Shown one piece after another: positions 26,149 to 34,904 of a stretch of DNA of 64,000 nucleotides. The translations under genes and the position numbers were made by a program. Position 1 is the stretch's first letter, and the number at the start of each line of letters is the position of its first letter. Origin of the DNA: JAKFWI01 sp031398975 (lineage in GTDB: Bacteria > Pseudomonadota > Alphaproteobacteria > Caulobacterales > Aquidulcibacteraceae); contig JANNOI010000021.1 in NCBI GenBank assembly GCA_031398975.1, positions 124,001-188,000 of the forward strand, written 5' to 3'. The notes beneath the pieces are model-generated. The model saw only the letters and a program-made list of their open reading frames with translations, made no database searches and was not told the DNA's origin.

Positions 26149-27020
26149 GCCGGGTGCGGAGCTGGACGCAGAACCCCTCCCGCCCCGCCTGGACGCCCCC
26201 GCCCGGCGCGGTGGACGCCCATTGCCACGTGTTCGGGCCCGAGGCGCTTTTTCCCTTCAGCCCCAAGGCCAAGTACCGCCCGGAAGACGCGACGCCCGAA
26301 ATGCTCTTCGCACTGCGCGACCGGCTGGGCTTTGCGCGCAACGTGGTGGTGCAGGCGAGCTGCCACGGCAGCGACAACCGCGCCACGCTCGACGCCATCG
26401 CCCGCTCCGGCGGGGCCGCGCGCGGGGTGGCGGTCGTCGATCCAGCGATCACGGACGGTGAACTCGAGGCGTTGCAGGCGGGCGGCATACGCGGCGTGCG
26501 GTTCAACTTCCTCAAGCGGCTGGTCGACGATGCGCCGAAGGACAAATTCCTCGAAATCGCCGCGCGCATCGCCCCGATGGACTGGCATGTCGTGGTCTAT
26601 TTCGAGGCCGATATCCTCGCCGAGCTGCGCCCCTTCCTCGAAGCGCTGCCGACGCCCGTCGTGATCGACCATCTGGGCCGCCCCGACGTGACGCAGGGGC
26701 CGGACGGGCCGGATCTGCGCGCGTTCCGCGCGCTGCTCGACGCGAACCCCCATTTCTGGACCAAAGTCTCCTGCGCGGAGCGCCTCTCCGCCCAAGGCCC
26801 GCCCTTCGACGATTTCGTCGAAGCGGTTGCGCCGATCGTGGCGGATTATCCCGACCGCGTGCTCTGGGGCACGGACTGGCCGCACCCCAATATGGAGGCC
26901 AACATCCCCGACGACGGCGCGCTCGTCGATCTCGTGCCGCGGCTCGCGCCGACGCCCGCGCTGCAGCAGGCCCTCCTGGTGGATAACCCGATGCGCCTCT
27001 ACTGGCCGGAGATGCGCTGA
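26145..27020 (+). CDS. ligI: 2-pyrone-4,6-dicarboxylate hydrolase
   Basis: Amidohydrolase-superfamily lactonase that opens 2-pyrone-4,6-dicarboxylate to 4-oxalomesaconate. The 291-residue protein has the motif VDAHCHVFGPE after an aromatic N-terminus, RGVRFNFLKRL, VVYFEADIL, TPVVIDHLGRPD, and WGTDWPHPN, whose Asp is the general base in this metal-independent group. It starts at the ATG of the ATGA overlap with ligU and is the last gene of the rightward lig operon. A TonB receptor gene begins about 80 bases downstream. Confidence 0.95.
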   Translation: MSRVRSWTQNPSRPAWTPPPGAVDAHCHVFGPEALFPFSPKAKYRPEDATPEMLFALRDRLGFARNVVVQASCHGSDNRATLDAIARSGGAARGVAVVDPAITDGELEALQAGGIRGVRFNFLKRLVDDAPKDKFLEIAARIAPMDWHVVVYFEADILAELRPFLEALPTPVVIDHLGRPDVTQGPDGPDLRAFRALLDANPHFWTKVSCAERLSAQGPPFDDFVEAVAPIVADYPDRVLWGTDWPHPNMEANIPDDGALVDLVPRLAPTPALQQALLVDNPMRLYWPEMR

Positions 27021-27099
27021 AACCTTGTGGTTAAGGGCGGTAAATCAACGCCTTTACCGAATGGAAAGCGGAATGCGCCAGTATCGCGGCTAAGGAGCC

Positions 27100-29088
27100 G
27101 TGATTCCCTTGAATTCTTCGCTGACGATCCTTGCGCTCGGCTTCGGCCTCGGAGCGGTCCCGCTCACCGCTTACGCGCAAGCCGAGGCGCAAGCGGAGGC
27201 GGACGCGGTGGCGGATCTCAGCCTTGAGGCGCTATTCTCCCAGGAGGTGACCTCGGTCGCGCGCCGGCTGCAGCCGGTCGAGGAAGCGGCCGCGGCGGTC
27301 TATGTCATTGATCGCCAGGACATCGAGCGTTCGGGCGAGACCAGCCTTCCGAAGCTGCTGCGCATGGCGCCGGGGACCGAAGTCGCCCAATCGGACGTCG
27401 ACAGCTATGCGGTCTCGGTGCGCGGCTTCAACGGGCGTTTCTCCAACAAACTCCTGGTGATGGTCGACGGGCGCGACATCTACGTCCCCTCCCTGTCCGG
27501 GGTGGTGTGGGGCCAGCAATTGACCCCCTCGGAGGATCTCGAGCGCATCGAAGTGGTGCGCGGGCCAGGCGCGGTGATGTGGGGCGCCAACGCCGTCAAC
27601 GGCGTCATCAACGTCGTGACCCGCCACGCGGTGGACACGCTGGGGACTGCGGCCACCGCGCGCGCCGATACCGAAGGGGGCGTGCGCCTGTTCAGCCGGC
27701 ACGGCGCCCGCGTGGGCGCCTCGGGCGCGGTTCGCCTTTATACGGTCGCGCACAGCGCGCCGAGCCTCGACGTCGTCAACGACGCCTCCGACATCCGGCA
27801 AGAAACCATCCAGGCCGGCTTCCGCTACGATGTCGAGCCCACGGAGCGCGACGCGTTCACCGTCCAGGGCGATGTCCAGAGCGGGGGCCCCGACAGCCAG
27901 AACACCGGATTCCTGGCCAGCGTCGGCGATTTCGAAGGCGCCAATCTGCTGGGCCGCTGGGTGCGCAGCACGCCCGGGGGATCGGTGTCGGTGCAGGCCT
28001 ATTGGGACAGGCTCTTGCGCGAGGATATGAACGTCAATGTGCGCCGCGACATCTTCGATTTCGACTTCTCGCACGGGTTCGAGGTCGCCCGGCGCCACAA
28101 CATCGTCTGGGGGCTGAATGTCCGCGAAACCCAGGATCGGCTCGATGGCGGGCCCCTGATCAGTTTCGATCCCAGAAGCAAGGACGAAACCCGCCTCGGC
28201 GCCTACGCCCAGGACGACATCGCCCTGATCCGGGAGCGGCTGAACGCCTCGCTCGGCGTCAAGCTGGAAGACAGCGGGGAGGGGGTGGAGATCCAGCCCA
28301 GCCTGCGGGTGATCTGGACCGATCCCGCCAAATGGTCGCTTTGGGCCTCGCTGTCGCGCGCGGTGCGTACGCCCAGCCGGTTCGAGTCTGACGCCAATGC
28401 CGGGGCTGGCGTTCTGCCGGCGAATTCGCCCGAGAACCCGACCTCCGTTCCGCTGATTCTGATCGAGACCGGCAGCGACAATCTGGATAGCGAGGTGCTG
28501 GTGGCGGTGGAGGCGGGGTGGCGGGCGCGCCTGACCCGCAGGCTGAGCGTCGACGTGGTCGCCTTCCATAACGATTATGAGATGCTGATCACCCGCAGCC
28601 CCGGGACCATCACGTTTGCGCAAGGGCCGCTGGGCGCCTACGGGATCATTCCGCTCACGTCGGAGAACGCGGGCGACGCGACCTCGTACGGCGCGGAGGC
28701 CTCCCTCGACTTCCAGGTCCATCGCCGCTGGCGGCTGGAGGGCGCGGCGACCTGGCTCGAGATGCAGATGAACCGGCTGGCGAACGCGGCCGACGATATC
28801 GGCTCGCCCGAATGGCAGGTGTCGCTGCGCTCCAATTTCGACCTGAGCGAAAGCCTCGATCTCGATGTCTGGGTGCGCCATGTCGCGGCGCTCGAAAATG
28901 CGCAGACGCCGAGCTATACCGATCTGGACGTGCGCCTGGCCTGGCGGCCGTCGGCCCGGGCGGAGGTGTTCCTGCGCGGCGAGGATCTGCTCGAACCGCG
29001 GCGCATCGAGTATTCCGGTATCTTTGCGGGCGTGGCTTCGGGGTTGCTGGAGCGACGCCTTGAGGCCGGTTTGGCGCTCAGGTTCTAG
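27100..29088 (+). CDS. TonB-dependent receptor (signalling-module type)
   Basis: An outer-membrane receptor of 662 residues from the GTG at 27100. However, AAGGAG ends only two bases before that GTG, whereas a TTG at 27109 (MNSSLTILALGFG) is at an 11-base spacing and gives a cleaner signal peptide ending TAYAQA. The plug domain (about 50-180) contains PVEEAAAAVYVIDRQDIER, LRMAPGTEVAQSD, VRGFNGRFSNKLLVMVDGR and VVRGPGAVMWGANAVNGVIN. The barrel ends in RLEAGLALRF. It is followed within five bases by a YfiR gene and then a histidine kinase, a recurrent triad that suggests ligand sensing as well as or instead of import. Confidence 0.9.
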   Translation: MIPLNSSLTILALGFGLGAVPLTAYAQAEAQAEADAVADLSLEALFSQEVTSVARRLQPVEEAAAAVYVIDRQDIERSGETSLPKLLRMAPGTEVAQSDVDSYAVSVRGFNGRFSNKLLVMVDGRDIYVPSLSGVVWGQQLTPSEDLERIEVVRGPGAVMWGANAVNGVINVVTRHAVDTLGTAATARADTEGGVRLFSRHGARVGASGAVRLYTVAHSAPSLDVVNDASDIRQETIQAGFRYDVEPTERDAFTVQGDVQSGGPDSQNTGFLASVGDFEGANLLGRWVRSTPGGSVSVQAYWDRLLREDMNVNVRRDIFDFDFSHGFEVARRHNIVWGLNVRETQDRLDGGPLISFDPRSKDETRLGAYAQDDIALIRERLNASLGVKLEDSGEGVEIQPSLRVIWTDPAKWSLWASLSRAVRTPSRFESDANAGAGVLPANSPENPTSVPLILIETGSDNLDSEVLVAVEAGWRARLTRRLSVDVVAFHNDYEMLITRSPGTITFAQGPLGAYGIIPLTSENAGDATSYGAEASLDFQVHRRWRLEGAATWLEMQMNRLANAADDIGSPEWQVSLRSNFDLSESLDLDVWVRHVAALENAQTPSYTDLDVRLAWRPSARAEVFLRGEDLLEPRRIEYSGIFAGVASGLLERRLEAGLALRF

Positions 29089-29092
29089 GCCC

Positions 29093-29620
29093 ATGCGCTG
29101 CGCCGTGCTCCTCTGGCTGCTGGCGGCGATCTTCCCCCTGAGCGGCCCCGCGCGCGCTGACGCGACGCCCGAGCCGCAGCAGGTGTCGGCTGCGATCGTC
29201 TACAATATCGCCCGCTTCGCCGAATGGCCGGCCGGACGCTTCGCCGCCGATCCCGCTGTCCTGGTCCTGTGCACGCTCGAGGGCGAGCAGGCGACGCCGG
29301 CGCTGCAGGCCTTCTCGGGACGCCCGGTGGGAGAGCGGGTGCTGCGGGTGCGGGTGGTGGCCCAGGCCTCCGCGATGACGCAAGGGTGCCATGTGGCCTT
29401 CCTCACCGGCCCTCCCGCGCGCGCCGCCCCCCAGCTTGATGAGCTTGCGCGCGCGCGTGTGCTGGTGGTGGGCGAAGGCGAGGCGATGGCGGCCCATGGC
29501 GCGGTGGCGCTGGTGCGGGTGGGCCGCCAGATCCGGTTCCAGGTCAATCAATCGGTCGCGCAGACGGCGGGCGTGACGTTCAGTTCGCGGCTCCTTCGCT
29601 TGGCGGTGACGGTGCGATGA
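29093..29620 (+). CDS. YfiR-family (DUF4154) periplasmic protein
   Basis: A 175-residue exported protein with signal peptide MRCAVLLWLLAAIFPLSG and a probable cut after PARA. The family opening QVSAAIVYNIARFAEWP is clear, followed by VLVLCTLEGE and TQGCHVAFLTG, whose two cysteines are the conserved pair, and ending with GRQIRFQVNQSVAQTAGVTFSSRLLRLA. YfiR proteins restrain a partner membrane signalling enzyme in the periplasm (a diguanylate cyclase in Pseudomonas). Here the overlapping downstream gene is a histidine kinase, so YfiR may gate that kinase. Confidence 0.88.
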   Translation: MRCAVLLWLLAAIFPLSGPARADATPEPQQVSAAIVYNIARFAEWPAGRFAADPAVLVLCTLEGEQATPALQAFSGRPVGERVLRVRVVAQASAMTQGCHVAFLTGPPARAAPQLDELARARVLVVGEGEAMAAHGAVALVRVGRQIRFQVNQSVAQTAGVTFSSRLLRLAVTVR

Positions 29621-31200
29621 AACCCCTGTTCCTCTCCTCCCTCCCGCCCGGGGACCCTGCGCGGCGCGCGCTGTGGGCCCCGCTTTCGGCCCCCCTGAAG
29701 CGTCTTTCGGCCGGGTTTTCGTTCCGCGACCGGATCGCGGCGATCGCGGTCGTGACGACTTTGGTGGCGGTGGCGGCCAACGCGGCGGCCTTTCTGGTGC
29801 ACGAATACCGCTCCACCCGGGAAGCGCTGATCCAGGAGCGGCGCGCCCTGGCCGAGATCCTCGCCGCCAACGCCGCCGCGGCCGTGGTGTTCGGCGACCA
29901 GGAGGCCGCGCGCGAGACGCTGCGCTCGGCCAGCGGCCTGCAGGGCGTGCGCGGGCTTGTGCTGTACGACGAGGCCGGGGCGCTGTTCGCCTCGGTCGGG
30001 GTGACGGGCGCGCCGGGCGCGGCCCGCAGCGGGGCGATCGCGCAGGAGGCGGAGATCTCGGACCGGGAGCTGATCGTCACCGCGCCCGTCAAGGTGGACG
30101 GCCAGGCGGTAGGCGCGCTTGAACTGCGCAGCGACCTTGAGGCGCTGGAGGCCTCGCTGAGGCGGGTGCTGGCGGTGGCGGCCATGCTGTTGTGCATCGC
30201 GCTCGGGCTTGCGGTGGCGCTGTCGCGCCGGCTGGCCTCGATGGTCATCCGCCCGGTGGACGCGCTCTCCCAAGCCATGCAGGAGGTGCGCCGCTCCGGC
30301 GATTTCTCCAAGCGCGCCGCCTATGGCCGCGCCGACGAGTTCGGCCGCCTCACCGAGAGCTTCAACGCGCTGCTCGCGCAATTGGAGAACAATGACGCGG
30401 CCCTGCGCCAGACGATGGACGCCCTCGTCCAGGCCCGCGACGAGGCGGAGGCCGCCAATGTCTCCAAATCGCAATTCCTCGCCAATATGAGCCACGAATT
30501 GCGCACGCCCTTGAACGCCATCATCGGCTATTCCTCGCTGATGCTGGAGGACGCCGAGGCCGACGGCGCGACCTCCGCGGCGGCCGATCTGAAGCGCGTG
30601 CTGCGCGCGGCCCACCATTTGCTCGCGCTGATCGACGAAGTGCTCGATCTGTCGAAGATAGAGGTGGGCAAGATCGAATTGCTGGTCGAGGAGGTCGATC
30701 TCGCCCAGATCGTGCAGGACACGATCGCCACGTTGGGGCCGGCGGCGCAGAAGAATTCCAATGTGCTGGAGGTGCGCGCGCCCACGACGCCGGTGCGGTT
30801 CGTGGCGGACGGGATGCGCGTGCGCCAGTGCCTGCTGAACCTGTTGAGCAACGCCTGCAAGTTCACCAGCAACGGCACGATCCGCCTCCACGCCGAGCGG
30901 GGGATGGCGGAGGGCGAGGCGGTGGTGGTGTTCACCGTGTCCGACAGCGGCATCGGCATGACGCCCGCCCAGATGGAGCGGGTGTTCCAACCATTCGTGC
31001 AGGCCGACGCTTCGACCACGCGCCGCTATGGGGGCACGGGGCTCGGGCTCGCCATAACCCGGCGGCTGGCGCGGATCATGGGCGGGGACGTCACCGTGTC
31101 GAGCAGCCCGGGCGAGGGCTCGAAATTCACGCTCATCGTGCCCGCCGGGCCCGCCCGCGCGGCGCAAACGCCCGATCCCGCCCGCCTCGCGGCGCTTTGA
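29617..31200 (+). CDS. Sensor histidine kinase (CHASE8-like, HAMP, HisKA, HATPase)
   Basis: A 527-residue inner-membrane kinase overlapping the YfiR gene by four bases. TM1 is about 38-60; a periplasmic domain of about 120 residues (REALIQERRALAEILAAN, AAVVFGDQEAARETL) resembles CHASE8; TM2 is about 184-203 and HAMP about 205-258. HisKA carries FLANMSHELRTPLN with the phospho-acceptor H293. The ATPase domain has the N-box NLLSNACKF, G1 SDSGIGM and G2 GGTGLGLAI. There is no receiver domain and no adjacent response regulator, so its output partner is elsewhere. Confidence 0.92.
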   Translation: MKPLFLSSLPPGDPARRALWAPLSAPLKRLSAGFSFRDRIAAIAVVTTLVAVAANAAAFLVHEYRSTREALIQERRALAEILAANAAAAVVFGDQEAARETLRSASGLQGVRGLVLYDEAGALFASVGVTGAPGAARSGAIAQEAEISDRELIVTAPVKVDGQAVGALELRSDLEALEASLRRVLAVAAMLLCIALGLAVALSRRLASMVIRPVDALSQAMQEVRRSGDFSKRAAYGRADEFGRLTESFNALLAQLENNDAALRQTMDALVQARDEAEAANVSKSQFLANMSHELRTPLNAIIGYSSLMLEDAEADGATSAAADLKRVLRAAHHLLALIDEVLDLSKIEVGKIELLVEEVDLAQIVQDTIATLGPAAQKNSNVLEVRAPTTPVRFVADGMRVRQCLLNLLSNACKFTSNGTIRLHAERGMAEGEAVVVFTVSDSGIGMTPAQMERVFQPFVQADASTTRRYGGTGLGLAITRRLARIMGGDVTVSSSPGEGSKFTLIVPAGPARAAQTPDPARLAAL

Positions 31201-33202
31201 GCCTGCGTTCGCGCGCGCCTAGGAGCTGGTGGCGATGGCCGGCGCAGGGCCGCGGTCTGGACGCCAGGCGGGGCCTGGTTCGGCGGCGGCGGGGGCGAGG
31301 CGTTGGGGCGCGGAAGCGGCGGCGCGCGCGCGCGGCCTGGCGGGCGATGGCGGGCGGGAAGCGCTCCTCCGGCGTCAGCATCAGCCCGGCCCGGCGCATG
31401 GCGAGGCCGAGGCTGCGGCTCGAAGTGAGCACCGCGATCGGCGTCGCGCAGGCGAGGCTCATGAGGATCGGCGACGTCCACAGCAGCAGGTCGAGATCGG
31501 CCGCGAACGACAAAAGCAGCACCACGCCCAGGAAGGATTGCCAGCCATAGATGCGCGCGGCCTCCGACCAGCTCACCGCATGCGCATGCCGGCGCTGGGC
31601 CGTCCAGCCCGCGTCCCGGCCGGTGAAGATCTCGGCCAAGGCTTTGGTTTGCGTGAACATGAGGATGGGCGCGAGCGCCGCCGAGATCAGCATCTCGACC
31701 GCCAGCCCGCGCAGGATGTTGCCGGCCCCGCCGAAGGCGCGCCGCTCCGCCGGGCGCAGCATGATGAGGGCGGCCCCCATCAGCTTCGGCCCGACGAGGA
31801 GGATGGTCGTGAGCACGGTGACGATCAGGGTGGCGGAGACCCCGTCCGTGCGCCGCAGCCAGGAGGGCACGAAGATCGCGTCCTGCAGCCCCTCGAGCCG
31901 CAAGGCCACGCCGGCGGACAGGAAGACGAGCCACAGCAGGGACATGAGATAGGCGACGAAGCCCATCAGAAGCTGCAGCCGGCTCACCCAGTGCAGCCCC
32001 TTGCCTGCGAACAGCACCTGCATGTGCTGCAGATTGCCCTGGCACCAGCGCCGGTCGCGCGCGCTGAAATCGACGAGCGTGGGCGGGCTTTCCTCGAACG
32101 AGCCGTCGAGCAGGGTGGCGAAATGCACCCCCCAGCCGCCGCGGCGCATGAGCGCCGCCTCGACGACGTCGTGGCTCATAATGTCGCCGCCGAAGGGCTT
32201 GATGCCGGCGAGCCGCGGCAGGCCCGCCGTCTCGGCGAAGGCGCGCACGCGCACCACGGCGTTGTGGCCCCAATAGGAACCCTCCGCGCCCGACCACCAG
32301 GCGAGCCCCGTGGCGGCGACGCGGCCATAGAGGCGCACGCCGAACTGCAAATAGCGCGCGAACACCGTCTCGGCGTTGATGATGCGCGGCAGGGACTGGA
32401 CGAGGCCGATATCCGGGCGCTGCTCCATGATCGAAACCAGCCGGGCGAGCGCGTCCCCGGTCATGAGGCTGTCCGCGTCCAGCACGATCATCTGCTGGTA
32501 GGAGCCGCCGAACCGGCGCACCCAATCGCCGATATTGCCGGCCTTGCGCTGGGTGTTGGTGAGGCGCTGGCGGTAATAAGACGCGATCGCGGCGCCGCGC
32601 TTGAACTCCCGGAACGCCTGCTGCTCGACGGCGGCGATCTCGGGATCGTTGGTATCGCTCAGGATGAAGAGGTCGAAGGCGTGCGACAGGCCCAGCTTAT
32701 CGAGCGAGCCGTCCATGGCGCGCAGCCGCGCGAAGACGGCGCGGACGTCTTCGTTGAACACCGGCGCGAGCAAAGCGGTGCGCGTGGTGGGGATCGGCGT
32801 GGGGCCCTGGTTGGCGAGAGCGTCCGCACGGTCGGACAAGAGCACGATGAAGCCGGCGGCGGCGCTGCAGAACCAGCAGGAAATACCCGCAAACAGCGGC
32901 ACGAACAGCGCAAGCCCCAGGATCTCCATATTGGTGAGCCCGTCGCGCTGGAACATGTCGAACAACGAGGCGCAGGCGGCCGCCGCCAGCATGGCGGTGG
33001 CGCTGAACACGATCGCGCGCCGCGCCCTGATGCCCACCGGGCCCTGGACGGGAGCCGAACGCTCGCGCGTGCGCAGGCTCTGGGTCGGCATGTCGAGGGG
33101 CGCCTCGGGCGGCAGGTCCGCGAACGCCGCAACGCTGGGCTCAGGCTCCTCCGCCGCCGCGCCCGGCCGCTCGCCGGGGGCTTCCGATCCGTCCACTCGC
33201 AT
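31133..33202 (-). CDS. mdoH: Glucans biosynthesis glucosyltransferase MdoH/OpgH
   Basis: A large inner-membrane GT2 enzyme that polymerises UDP-glucose into the beta-1,2 backbone of osmoregulated periplasmic glucans. From the ATG at 33202 it has 689 residues: two N-terminal helices, a cytoplasmic glycosyltransferase domain with LLAPVFNEDVRAVF, ILSDTNDPEIAAVE, MIVLDADSLM, GHNAVVRVRAFAE and RDRRWCQGNLQH (QxxRW-type), and several C-terminal helices. The last about 65 residues are Arg/Pro-rich low complexity and run 68 bases into the 3' end of the convergent kinase gene, so the true C-terminus may be earlier. mdoG is not adjacent. Confidence 0.9.
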   Translation of the reverse strand: MRVDGSEAPGERPGAAAEEPEPSVAAFADLPPEAPLDMPTQSLRTRERSAPVQGPVGIRARRAIVFSATAMLAAAACASLFDMFQRDGLTNMEILGLALFVPLFAGISCWFCSAAAGFIVLLSDRADALANQGPTPIPTTRTALLAPVFNEDVRAVFARLRAMDGSLDKLGLSHAFDLFILSDTNDPEIAAVEQQAFREFKRGAAIASYYRQRLTNTQRKAGNIGDWVRRFGGSYQQMIVLDADSLMTGDALARLVSIMEQRPDIGLVQSLPRIINAETVFARYLQFGVRLYGRVAATGLAWWSGAEGSYWGHNAVVRVRAFAETAGLPRLAGIKPFGGDIMSHDVVEAALMRRGGWGVHFATLLDGSFEESPPTLVDFSARDRRWCQGNLQHMQVLFAGKGLHWVSRLQLLMGFVAYLMSLLWLVFLSAGVALRLEGLQDAIFVPSWLRRTDGVSATLIVTVLTTILLVGPKLMGAALIMLRPAERRAFGGAGNILRGLAVEMLISAALAPILMFTQTKALAEIFTGRDAGWTAQRRHAHAVSWSEAARIYGWQSFLGVVLLLSFAADLDLLLWTSPILMSLACATPIAVLTSSRSLGLAMRRAGLMLTPEERFPPAIARQAARARRRFRAPTPRPRRRRTRPRLASRPRPCAGHRHQLLGARERRLKAPRGGRDRAFAPRGRARRAR

Positions 33203-33471
33203 ATCGCCGTCCCGATGCCGAAAGCCGCGCCCCGCGCCCGCGCGCCAACGCCGAGATGCAAATTGGCTACGGTTCGCCAAAAAATGCACGCCGCGTCTTG
33301 CCGGCCTCGACGTAACGCGCCCGTGGGCAAATACAAGCGCGCTTCGCGGGCGGGCGTGCGTTTGGCGCGCAAGCAGGCGCCGCGGCGTATCTTCCGGGCG
33401 GGCGGGGCTCTGCGCTGGCGCGCGCCTGCCCGCCAGTTCCAAGCGCCGCGCGCGGGTGCTAAGCGCAACGC

Positions 33472-34251
33472 ATGCGAATCCTGTGCACGAATGACGACGG
33501 CGTTCACGCCCCGGGCCTGGCCGTCCTGGAGCGGGTGGCGCGCGGCTTCACCGAGGACGTCTGGGTGATCGCGCCGGAGACCGAGCAATCGGGCGCCTCG
33601 CGTTCGCTCACGCTGCACGCGCCCATCCGGGTGCGCGAGGCGGGTCCCAAGCGATTCGCGGTCGCTGGAACCCCCACCGATTGCGTGCTGCTGGGGGTGC
33701 AGGACCTGATCGAGGGCCCGCGGCCGGATCTGGTGCTCTCGGGCGTCAATCGCGGCCAGAACCTGGCCGAGGACGTCACTTTCTCCGGCACGATCGCGGG
33801 GGCCATGCAGGGCATGCAATTGGGCATCCCCGCCATCGCCTTGAGCCAGGCGCGCGGCTTTCGCGACGAGGGCGATCCGCCGTGGGAAACGGCCGAGCGG
33901 TACGCCCCCAAGGTGATCGCTGGCCTGCTGCAGGCGGGGTGGCCCAAGGGCGTGGTGATGAACGTGAATTTCCCCGACCGGGCGCCCGAGGCGGTGGGGC
34001 CGGTGGAGGTGACCCGTCAGGGCTTCCGCGACCAGCACATCGTCTATTCCGACAGGCGGACAGACTTGCGCGGACAGGCCTATTATTGGCTGGGATTTTC
34101 GGGAAAGCTGTCCAACCCGCCCGAGGGCACGGATCTGCGGGCGATCTATGAGGGCCGCATCTCGGTGACGCCGCTGCATGTCGATCTTACCTTCGAGCCC
34201 ACGCTGGCGGCGCTGCGCGGCGTGCTGGCGGGCCAGGCCGCCGACGCATGA
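33472..34251 (+). CDS. surE: 5'/3'-nucleotidase SurE
   Basis: Metal-dependent survival-protein phosphatase acting on nucleoside monophosphates and short polyphosphates. The 259-residue protein starts MRILCTNDDGVHAPGL with the metal-binding D8-D9, followed by VIAPETEQSGASRSLTLH, VAGTPTDCVLLG, DLVLSGVNRGQNLAEDVTFSGTIAGAM and the C-terminal THISVTP-like block GRISVTPLHVDLT. It overlaps pcm by four bases, the common surE-pcm arrangement. Confidence 0.96.
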   Translation: MRILCTNDDGVHAPGLAVLERVARGFTEDVWVIAPETEQSGASRSLTLHAPIRVREAGPKRFAVAGTPTDCVLLGVQDLIEGPRPDLVLSGVNRGQNLAEDVTFSGTIAGAMQGMQLGIPAIALSQARGFRDEGDPPWETAERYAPKVIAGLLQAGWPKGVVMNVNFPDRAPEAVGPVEVTRQGFRDQHIVYSDRRTDLRGQAYYWLGFSGKLSNPPEGTDLRAIYEGRISVTPLHVDLTFEPTLAALRGVLAGQAADA

Positions 34252-34904
34252 CGTCTCAACCGTTCGACGCCGACCCCCGCCGGATGCGCTTCATCCTGGA
34301 AGTGCGGCAATTGGGAGTGACCGACGCGCGCATCCTCGCCGCCATCGAGCGCACGTCGCGCGCTGATTTCGCAGCCCTCCATCTCGAGCCGCTAGCCTGG
34401 GACGACGTGGCGCTCCCCCTCGATTGCGGCCAGACGCTGACCAAACCCACCACGATCGCCTCGATGGTGGCCGCGCTCGCGCCGCGCCCGCAGGACAAGG
34501 TGCTCGAAATCGGGACCGGCTCGGGCTACCAGACGGCCATCCTGTCCCGCCTGTGCGCGCACGTGGACACGCTGGAGCGCTACCGCACGCTGGCGGCCGC
34601 CGCGCGGGACCGCCTGGCCGCGCTCGGCCGCGACAACGCCCGGGTGATGGTGGCCGACGGCGCCTATGGCTGGCCGGAGGAGGGCCCGTATGACCGCATC
34701 GCGGTGAACGGGTCGGTCGCGGCGCCCAACCAGGACCTGTTCGATCAATTGGCGCCGGAGGGCGTGCTGGTGGCCCCGGTCGGGGCGGGCGGCGGCCAGC
34801 GCCTGCAGCGTTTCTATCGCCGCCCGGACGGGGCGCTCGCGGTCGAGGATTGGGGGCCGGCGCGCTACACCCCGCTGGAGGAAGGCGTCGCACAGGAACT
34901 TTAG
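34248..34904 (+). CDS. pcm: Protein-L-isoaspartate O-methyltransferase
   Basis: A SAM-dependent repair methyltransferase (218 residues) acting on isoaspartyl residues in damaged proteins. Seen: the N-terminal RRMRFILEVRQLGVTDARIL, LPLDCGQTLTKPTTIASM (family motif normally PxxxGQTISxP), the SAM loop VLEIGTGSGYQTAILSRL, VMVADGAYGWPEEGPYDRI and the LAPEGVLVAPVG block. Cytoplasmic and coupled to surE by ATGA. Its stop overlaps the stop of the convergent ATPase gene by three bases. Confidence 0.94.
   Translation: MTSQPFDADPRRMRFILEVRQLGVTDARILAAIERTSRADFAALHLEPLAWDDVALPLDCGQTLTKPTTIASMVAALAPRPQDKVLEIGTGSGYQTAILSRLCAHVDTLERYRTLAAAARDRLAALGRDNARVMVADGAYGWPEEGPYDRIAVNGSVAAPNQDLFDQLAPEGVLVAPVGAGGGQRLQRFYRRPDGALAVEDWGPARYTPLEEGVAQEL

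Noticed and set aside
31229..33568. Plus-strand open frame opposite mdoH
   Set aside because: MdoH on the minus strand has glycosyltransferase motifs and membrane helices; the antisense translation is low complexity.
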